From positions 1,550,001 to 1,614,000 of the forward strand of contig JABMLP010000013.1 in assembly GCA_013176395.1 (NCBI GenBank): a stretch of DNA of 64,000 bases, given 5' to 3'. The DNA is from Venturia oleaginea (lineage: Eukaryota; Ascomycota; Dothideomycetes; Venturiales; Venturiaceae). Shown piece by piece: positions 56,504 through 64,000 of the stretch (position 1 is its first letter; each line of letters opens with the position of its first letter). The translations under genes and the position numbers were made by a program. Under the pieces are notes generated by a model that was not told the DNA's origin, did not search any database, and worked only from the letters and a program-made list of their open reading frames with translations.

Positions 56504-58405
56504 ATGAAGGAAAGAATAACATACATCGTTCGCGATCCGAAGAACAACGAGTTCAATCCCGAGACCCTCAAAATCGACCAGAACAGTTTGAGTTTCACGA
56601 AGGGGGTCGATGCGGCGAGGGAATGGTCTATTACTGTCGGCTTGGACGAGCTTGGAGCCAGGGTAGATCCAAAGACGGCGCAATGGTTTTATGAGATCTT
56701 GAGGAATAGTCATGAGTTTCATATTCGATGGTCGACTCCAGAGCGCTATGATGCGATTGCTCCTTTCGCGAGTAGAGTTGCGCCTGGAGTGCATGCATTC
56801 TGGACGCCTTTGGCGGACGGAGGAGATGATACGGAGATTGGGTATGTTCGTTTTTTTCAATGACTTGCTCGAACCCGATATTGACATGCATAACTAGGAC
56901 AAAAGTTTGTAGTCTGATTCACAGGCTATTTGGCCCTCTCTTTCCAACATCCGATAGAAATGTGATGAAATGTGATAGCGTTGAGGTATGTAATTTGATA
57001 GGAAGGTCAAATTGAATAGTTTCTCTGACCACTAGATACAGAAATCGTTCACAATAGTACCAATATTGTCAGGCCGTTTTTCGCATGCGGCCTCACGGCA
57101 GTTCTTCACTTATGTTCCCGATCTGATGAACCTCGCGACCTACTGCCAAATTCTTTTTTGTCCCAATGACAACTTCAAATGCAATCTGCCGACGCGGTCA
57201 TTAATGACGGCCGACTCGTTTGATATGGATTGGGACAGCATTTCTGGTGCTGTAAATTTCAAAGCTTACTGGAGCGGTGCTAGAGGAAAAGAAGGGTGGA
57301 AGGACAGTTACTCCCTAAAGGACAGGGCAAAAGGAGGATTGAGGGGAAGCCTAGAGGTGGGCGTTCTCATGAACGAGATCACCGCGAAAGGCGAGGAAGA
57401 GGAGCTGAAGTTCTCAGGCGTCTTGACGCAGGTCGGGAAGGATGATCATGCTGGTGAGTTTTTGTTTCCGCTTTTAACTCTGCTTCAATGCTGGAAAGAT
57501 GCTAACATGTTTGATCTCCAGCACCGGTTATGTTCTCTTTCCCAGCTCGACATCATCCTCTTCCACCCGCGAACAGCGGTAACCACGCCGGTCCAAACAG
57601 TGGCTTTCACGCTGGCTTTTTCGAACCAACAGGACTGCATCCAACGCTGGCTATCTCAGTAAACTGGAGGGACTTGGTGCGTCCATCGCCAGTGTGCAGG
57701 TTACACACATATCTGACTTTGCCATCACATCTCTTCATTGACAGGTATCCACTCCAAGATCCCCTCTTCCTAGCAAATCATCATCTCAAAGCTTTGCATT
57801 CTCTTTCCGGGGCCACAGATCTCGAGGCTCCAGATTGGGTCGTTTCACAATGGGGCTCAGCAGCGCTCTTCGAGATTGATCATCCAGAAATCACGAAATG
57901 GACGGAGGAGTTGAAGCAACCGCCTTTCCGCGCCACAATACCACTTCATCTTCGGTACCTCCCTCCATCAAACTCGTCTAACACGTCGAAGCCTTTGCCT
58001 CCTGCTGTCAATGTCACAGATGGCAAGGCTGAAGTCTTGGTACCATGGCCGCAAGTCTTCTGGGTCTGTCCTGCATCTGAGTCGTCAGCTCAATTCCCTA
58101 GTTCGCCATTTGATCGCACGAATCTTGGTTATGATGGTCTCTTTGGGCCAAAGACCATGTTTTATCATTTCCTGTCCAATTCGGCAATAAATGCGAAGCA
58201 TGGAGCGGTGGAGGCTTTAACCGTGCCTGTCCTGGACTTGGAGAACTGGAGCACGAAGTATGTGGAATGGGTTACTGTTCTCTTTGTGTTTGGAGGAGCG
58301 TTACTGGTTGCGGGTATACTTGGAAGGACTTTGTTGAGAGATTTTGGTAGGAGATTCCATGTCTTAGGGACAAAAGATGGCGAGGCTGAGAAGAAGAAGA
58401 ATTGA
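56504..58405 (+). CDS. PBN1: Pbn1/PIG-X, GPI mannosyltransferase I subunit
   Basis: Pbn1 is an ER type I membrane protein that stabilises Gpi14 (PIG-M) during GPI-anchor assembly and affects vacuolar protease processing. Four exons (56504-56841, 56898-56985, 57036-57453, 57522-58405) give 575 aa. Family features are KERITYIVRDPKNNEFNPE at the N-terminus, SFTIVPILSGRF, and DWDSISGAVNFKAYWS. Then come APVMFSFPARHHPL, RLHTYLTLPSHLFIDRYPLQ and the block DLEAPDWVVSQWGSAALFEI. A C-terminal membrane segment (WVTVLFVFGGALLVAGIL) is followed by a short basic cytosolic tail. The pogo element ends 193 bp upstream of the start codon, so it may occupy or displace part of the promoter. Confidence 0.88.
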
Positions 58406-58731
58406 GGGCCTCTCGAGAATCTAGTGGCATTTGCACATGAGCTTTAAACAGTAGGCTTCTGATTGGATCTCGGTCTTTGAGGCCGAGTCCGGCCGATTCA
58501 ACACATTTTTCTTTCTCTCAATAAAAGAAGCCGTGATTCTCTCAATTGTGGTTGGCCCCTTGGTGTTTTGGCGGGGATGCCACAAGCCTGTAGAATACCT
58601 CACCCGACAAGATCCTGGTTCCAAAAAATTGAATACCACTCACAACTCACACACATACGTTGGCAGTAACCTTTGCGACTCTCACATTTATCATTTATGA
58701 ACTCCGGAAAGTGCAGAAAATAACCCTCAAA
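58406..58731. other. Intergenic between PBN1 and LTV1
   Basis: This 326-bp interval holds the PBN1 3' flank and the LTV1 promoter. No further feature was seen. Confidence 0.55.
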
Positions 58732-60104
58732 ATGCCGCCAAAGAGAGTCTTGTACGTTTTGCGCCTTTGGACTTGCATCGCATCGCCACCAGACTAACAC
58801 AATCGCAGCAACAAGAAAAATGCCACGACCTTCTCCCTCGTCTACCGTGCCCAAAATGATCCTCGAATACACGATGCCGAGGCCTCGGACATGGTCTTCA
58901 CCGAAAAGTCCAACGTGAACCAAACGAAAGGCAAAGCCAAGCAACGAATTGAGCTGGATGAGGAGTTTGGATCCAAAGTCCGAGAGAATGAGGGCGAGGC
59001 AGCGAATCACGGCATCTACTATGACGACTCGAACTACGATTACATGCAGCACTTGCGAGACCTGGGAACCGGTGGTGGACAGTTTGTGGAGGCATCAGCA
59101 GACAAGAAGGGCAAGGGCAAGATGACGCTAGAGGATCAATTGAGGAATATGGATGTGGGCAGCGACGCAGGTGTAAGCCAGGTTAGCTCTATGGCATCAA
59201 CGGCTGATTCATTCTTCTCTGAGGATTTGCTGCCGTCACAATTCGTGCGACCAACGACGTATCAAAACCAGCAAAATGTCCCAGATGCGATTGCCGGCTT
59301 CAAGCCAGATATGGACCCACGCTTAAGAGAGGTGCTAGAGGCTTTGGATGATGAGGCTTACGTTGAGGATGATGAGGACATTTTTGAAGCACTGGCCGCT
59401 GATGGAGAAGAAGTACACCCCGAAGAATTTGAGGACTCGCTATACTGGGACGAAGAGGAGGATGAGGGTTGGGAATCAGACCGTACCATCAAAGCCGATC
59501 AGCCATCACCATCTTTAGAAGAAGAAGGTTCGGGCGGAGTGCCTTTAGAACCCATCACGACTGCAAGTGCACCTCCAGACATTAACGATCACGGAGACGG
59601 TGCGTGGATGGAAGAGTTCAGCAAGTTCAAGAAGGACGTCAAGTCAAAGCCAGCACAAAAGCGATTGGAGATGCAAGAGTCCGTCATCACAGGAGCCTCA
59701 AGTCTAGCCAGCGGACGGAAGAAGAAGCGAAAAGGCGCTCTCACCTCCGCTTCTGGATACAGCATGACTTCTTCCGTCCTCGCTCGTACAGAAGGACAAA
59801 CCATGCTGGACGCTAAGTTCGACAAAATCGAGGAAGAGTACGCCGAAGACGAAGGCATGGATGATTCTGCATCTATGATGTCTGGCATGACTGGTTTCTC
59901 GAATTTAGTAAGGCTTCCACGTCTAGTCAGGCTCCATCCCTTCTTCGCTCGGATTTCAACAACATCATGGATGATTTCCTGGGCAATCATTCAACAGTTG
60001 GAAAGAAGCGTATCAGGAAGGGCAAACCGCAGACCGGGCTCGAACAGTTGGATGAGGTGCGACAGGGACTAGGTGCTCCACGGGTCAAAGCGAGTTGGTA
60101 TTGA
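58732..60104 (+). CDS. LTV1: Ltv1, 40S subunit biogenesis factor (apparent frameshift)
   Basis: Ltv1 binds pre-40S particles with Enp1 and Rps3 and is needed for late 40S assembly and export. Exon 1 (58732-58751, MPPKRVF) joins exon 2 at 58809 (NKKNATTFSLVYRAQNDP). The acidic body contains DPRLREVLEALDDEAYVEDD and the basic GRKKKRKGAL. The family C-terminus (SDFNNIMDDFLGNHSTVG, GKPQTGLEQLDEVRQGLG) lies one base out of frame after GMTGFSN near 59905. Reading through in the first frame gives 60 unrelated residues and a stop at 60072. In the conserved frame the stop is at 60104. A missing T in the run at 59904-59906 would restore it. A 23-nt GT-AG intron (59908-59930) would also restore it, but is implausibly short. 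Confidence 0.85.
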
Positions 60105-60795
60105 GAAGACATGCGCTTGCCCCGTCTTATGGCCGTAACTCATCCGCGGAAGCTGGCTTTGCTCCACTTGTTTTCTATATTTGCGATCTCTGTCAGGTCC
60201 GATGACTATCGGCCACGGGCGAAGAATTTGGGGAAGTAAGTTCTCGTGATACCCCTACACTTTACTTACTGGCTTACACGCCCTGCTCTGAAAAGTTACT
60301 GAAAAGTTACTATACGATTGAAATGACGATGAATATCCGCTTTTTCCTTTGCTGCTTTGAAGGGGTGAGAACCACGTTTTATACTCTCGATGCTCCCAGA
60401 ACTTGCTTGAGGGAAGCCAACCATGGCAATATAGGCACCTTTCCAAGAGCTCAAATTGCCAACCGCATGGCAAGAATTACCGCGCAAACCATATTGACCC
60501 TTACATTGCTATCAGGTGGAGATGTTTTACCAATTCAGAATAGAACAGACTCTCCGCTCCCATAATAGCTTCAACCGCTTCGCCTTCGATTTGTGGCATG
60601 CACCGTTAAATGTACTTAGAATAATCCAACGGTACCGCACAGTTTGCCACCACCCTTTTCTTTGCAACCTATAAAGCAGTCCACCTTTTCCCCAACAACG
60701 TAATTCAACAAAGATTTATAATTCCAGCCCTGAAAGTAACCCACCCTTTCCCCCCAACAATCTAATTCAACGACGATAATACCATCTCAGCAAAA
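60105..60795. other. Intergenic with duplicated promoter segment
   Basis: No recognised gene. At about 60671-60775 a roughly 65-bp-period imperfect duplication is visible (aaag-a-tccacc-tttcccc and ctaattcaac-a-g), just upstream of the broken transporter. Confidence 0.5.
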
Positions 60796-62516
60796 ATGAC
60801 GTGGTCTTTCTGGAATAAGAGTGATCTTTCTGGAATAAGACGGTAACGGACTCTTCAGGCCTCGAACTGGACAACACCTCACCGTCCGGATCTGGAAGCT
60901 CGTCGAGACCGGATTCCTTTGGCTCCAAAGGTGCTATAGTTCAGGCTCAACGTATCGCCACGCCCGCAAATAACAACGAAGTGGCTATACTGAAAGAAGA
61001 GGACTGCGAAGATAAACTTGGCTTCGCATTTTCCAAAACTAAAAAATGGGCCATACTCAGTACCATCTTCGCCGTCCAATCGAGTATGAACTTCAACGCC
61101 AGCGTCTATGGCAATGCTGTTTCACCGATGGCGGACAAGTTCGGCGTCTCGGCACAGATGGGGAGGATTGGTCAAATGGCCTTTTTGATCGCTTATGCTT
61201 TTGGATGTGAACTTTGGGTACTGTGGAGTGAAGAGCTGGGACGAAAGCCGGTCTTGCAATAGAGTTTAGGCTTGGTGAATTTATGGCAGATTCCTTGCGC
61301 TCTCATCTCCAGGTATGCATCAGTCTCTTCGGGTCATTTTGGAGTAACAGCGACTAACGGTCATTATAGGCTTGCCCCTGGTCACAGCACGAGCGCAGTT
61401 CCTGCCATCATTTTCTTCAGGACTCTTGGTGAGTTGTCCTCCGCTGGCGGATCTGTCACTCTTGGTATGGTTGCCGATATGTGGAAATCTGACGAACCCG
61501 CTTACGGCGTCGCTTTTTTCGTCTTCTCTTCAGTTCTCGGCTCAGTCTTTGACCCCGTTGTCGGTGGATTCCTGCAACAGTATATGAGATTCGACTCAAT
61601 TTTCTGGGCTCAACTCATCTTCGGTGTTGTCGTTCAGGCGCTCCATTACTTCGTCGTTCCGGAGACACGCTCTTCGTGCATCGTCACCACCGAGGCAAAG
61701 CGATTGCGGAAACAGGGCGAGAAAGTGGTCAGTGAAGCCGAACACGCGAACGAAAAAGTCACGTTCAGTTTTGCCTGCAAAATCTGGGCAAGACCTTTCA
61801 TCATGTTCGTCCGCGAACCCATCGTCCTTCTCCTGTCGCTAATCAGTGGTTTCGCCGACGCCCTCATATTAACCTTCCTCGATTCCATGGGACTAGTCTT
61901 CATCCAAAGGAACTTCGACCCCTACCTAATCTCCTACGCCATCTGGTTAACCATCATCTACTTGGAGAGCAAGAAACCACAAAGCTACCTCGACAATCTC
62001 CCAATCGAACATAAGCTCAAATGGCTTGTATGGATCGCCCCACTCCTCCTCATCGGCATCTTCGGTTTTGCATTCATAGGCACCGGTCCTCCAGTCCACT
62101 GGATCGTGCCCATGCTCTTCCTCATCCCCATCGGTGTTGCCAATATGACCATCTACGGTTCAACAATCGATTACATGGTCGTCGCGTACGGAGGGAAGTA
62201 CTCCGCTTCAGCCTGTGACGGTAACGGCTTCGCTCGCGATTTCCTCGCCGGTGTGGCGGCCATGTATGCGCATCCGCTTTACACGAATGGCGCTATGAAG
62301 GGCACCACATTTGCAAAGAAGATGAGGAATGCTTCTCTCTTGATCGGTACTATTGGCGCTGTACTCACCATCCCCATCTATGTTTTCTGGAAGAAGAGAG
62401 AGTGTGTTAGGAATAGATCGCCTTTTGCGAAGGAGGTTGAGCAGGAAAGACGGCAGAAAGAGGCGGCTTTGCCAAAGCATTGTAAAGGTGTTGCGCCGAT
62501 ACCGACGTCGCCCTGA
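60796..62516 (+). pseudogene. Decayed MFS drug/polyamine-type transporter
   Basis: The product would be a 12-segment DHA1-type plasma-membrane exporter. Family blocks are AYAFGCELWVLWSEELGRKP, ELSSAGGSVTLGMVADMW, FVREPIVLLLSLISGFADAL, TIDYMVVAYGGKYSASA and GNGFARDFLAG. Three lesions are visible. A 20-bp tandem duplication right after the start (60801-60840) shifts the frame; without it the frame reads on from MTWSFWNK. A TAG at 61260 stands where the family has a hydrophobic residue. About 20 residues of a membrane segment appear missing near 61945 (LISYAIWLTIIY). One intron of 59 nt starting near 61313 still splices in phase. Sequence error could explain one lesion but hardly all three. Much of the frame remains open, so decay is probably recent. 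Confidence 0.75.
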
Positions 62517-63560
62517 ATATGTGCTTTTGTAGGTTTGTGGTGGGTTGGGGCTGGACTTGAGCGAGGCTATGTTTATCGAACTCGATTGTATCCTCACCAA
62601 TACACTTTTGGGGGATTATCTGCAATCTTACAGGGAGAAGGTTGCCGGAAGTTGAAAGAGAGTACACGCTGATCTATTGTTACCTACAGGCCTCATTCAC
62701 GTTCGAGAGTCCGCCAGGAGGACGCCACGCCCACCCACATCCTTGAATGGCAGAAGTGGGACGGACGAAGTGGGACGGACGAAGTAGGTGGCAAGGCGAT
62801 ATTGGCATGATGTACTAAAAGAAGAGGAGGAACAATGCTTGGGAATCTTAGAAACGCTATCAAGGTATGCATGAAACGAGGAGCAGATGTCAAGATATCC
62901 ATTTCGTTGTTGGATTGATGGTGGTAAAGCAAGATAATTTGTAATGCTAACGCTAGGAATGGGTGAAAAAATTGTCTTAGATTACAGATGATAGAGTGAG
63001 TAAGTGCTACCTTTCTGTCAGGCTGTACATGATATCTTTATCAGGTTTAATTCAAGTCACTGCTTTCATGATGGTTATTGCTGTGCAGTAATATCACCGT
63101 GAGGGCTTGAGATGTTTAGTTCGATCTATTCTTCGGAGGTCACTGTAGATTGGTATGGTGTCGCCATGGTATTGTGTCTTTATTGCTCTGTTGTCTTTGA
63201 ACTGAGTGGAAAGTACCTAGCTGCATCAACCCATGATATCCCAAAGTTGCTCTGCTTTTGATGCCGTTGGGCTATTTCAAATCTTCGGTCGAGTTGGAAG
63301 GTGTCGAATCGAGCCAGATGTGTTCAAGATGTTGGTTGCGAAATCTAGCACGCGCAATGCGCCTCAGCATACAACCTCCTCAATTATATCTATCCTGGCA
63401 TCGCTCTTTGAGTCAGTCCAGCCCGTTGTTGGATCGATGACCACTGTGTAATTGTCCACACACAGCTGTCCCCAACGTGTGAAGTTTTTTATGCGAGCAA
63501 TGACTGGCAAATCTTGCAGACACACAAGCACAAATTACTGTTGGGATTTTGGCAGCCTCA
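62517..63560. other. Intergenic, no recognised gene
   Basis: About 1 kb with short frames only. A small 14-15-bp tandem repeat (gtgggacggacgaa, twice, then gtagg) lies near 62758-62790. Confidence 0.5.
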
Positions 63561-63896
63561 TTATATTGCGCCGGAAATCAGACCATGGCTCCTTCGTCTC
63601 AAGTATTCCTCCAGCTCGTTGAGGCGTTGATTCAGAATGAATCCCAAATCATCGCTCACAGTGGCATTGGTTGAAGCTAATTTTGATGCCCAGATACTGA
63701 TGTGATGCGCCGAGACAGGTCTGTCACACATCTTGTAGGTGATTACACAGTGCGAGGTGGCATGATTGATGTTGAAGTCGATGTCTTGCTTCAGTGCATC
63801 CTCGAAGGATTCGTAGAGAATAATCTGTCTGATCTTGCGGGATAGACTGAGGAAAGTCGTTGCTGGCTGGGTGCGTCGGTCTGTCTTCTGCAGCAT
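63561..63896 (-). CDS. Short hypothetical protein
   Basis: A 111-aa frame from the ATG at 63896 reads ATTFLSLSRKIRQIILYESF and continues with a charged, helical stretch ending RLNELEEYLRRRSHGLISG. The FLSL-R-IRQ-ILY pattern resembles the N-terminus of many small fungal proteins of unknown function with an F-box-like or 2EXR-like start (FLxLPxEIRxxIL). This resemblance is weak. It could continue in exons not recognised here. No partner gene gives a clue to function. Confidence 0.45.
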   Translation of the reverse strand: MLQKTDRRTQPATTFLSLSRKIRQIILYESFEDALKQDIDFNINHATSHCVITYKMCDRPVSAHHISIWASKLASTNATVSDDLGFILNQRLNELEEYLRRRSHGLISGAI

Positions 63897-64000
63897 GGCG
63901 GCCGGCTTGGTCTATTTGTGTGAGTGAGGACAATGCAATGGCGCGATTATGTAGCTCACCTTGATGTTGCTCTCTATTTTCTGTTGGTATAGGGACTGGT

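Noticed and set aside
59908..59930. A 23-nt intron in LTV1
   Set aside because: It has GT-AG ends and restores frame, but is far below normal fungal intron length. A one-base error in the adjacent T run is more likely.
1..64000. tRNA, rRNA, CRISPR or bacterial-type operon features
   Set aside because: None was seen on reading both strands. The genes are intron-containing and eukaryotic. A covariance-model search would be needed to exclude a tRNA fully.

Overview
The window looks like nuclear DNA of a filamentous ascomycete (Pezizomycotina; class not determined). Nearly all recognisable genes have short GT-AG introns (mostly about 45-110 nt). The gene set is fungal: Zn2Cys6 regulator, Dal5-type permease, Prp8, Hob3/Rvs161, Pbn1, pogo/Fot1-type transposon. 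All CDS models are my own hand splicing; spans run from start codon to stop codon and the exon joins are given in the evidence.

Region 1-19440 is a head-to-tail tandem duplication with a 9998-bp period. Bases 1-9442 recur at 9999-19440 with no length difference and identical predicted proteins. The simplest reading is that copy 1 starts 556 bp left of the window, copy 2 is 9443-19440, and the copies join at 9442/9443. Each copy carries three recognisable genes: a Dal5/Tna1-like MFS permease, a divergently transcribed Zn2Cys6 transcription factor that shares its promoter, and a class II ketose-bisphosphate aldolase. A transporter next to a regulator suggests a small uptake/catabolic module, but the substrate cannot be read from sequence. 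The match is either a very recent duplication or an assembly artefact.

Region 19441-51628 is a normal gene-dense housekeeping segment: PRP8, RPL34, an F-box protein, an HPP-family membrane protein, a SARAF-like protein, a derlin, a RUS/DUF647 protein, a 4-coumarate:CoA-ligase-like enzyme, mitochondrial-type tryptophanyl-tRNA synthetase, a Hob3/Rvs161 BAR protein, the SUMO E1 subunit AOS1, an unrecognised nuclear-looking protein and the ABC-F ATPase ARB1. Between the HPP and SARAF genes lies a 15-bp minisatellite that reads as a pentapeptide repeat.

Region 51629-56310 is a transposon-rich island. It holds a 264-bp MITE with TA target duplication, an abutting 160-bp inverted repeat, a 353-bp tandem repeat whose copies differ mainly by transitions, an A17 tract, and a complete 2047-bp pogo/Fot1-type element with identical 57-bp terminal inverted repeats, a TA duplication and an uninterrupted 538-aa transposase.

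Region 56311-64000 returns to genes: PBN1 (GPI mannosyltransferase subunit; the transposon sits 193 bp upstream of its start), LTV1 (40S biogenesis, with an apparent one-base frameshift near the 3' end), a decayed MFS drug/polyamine-type transporter and a short unrecognised gene at the right edge. No tRNA, rRNA, CRISPR array or bacterial-type feature was seen.
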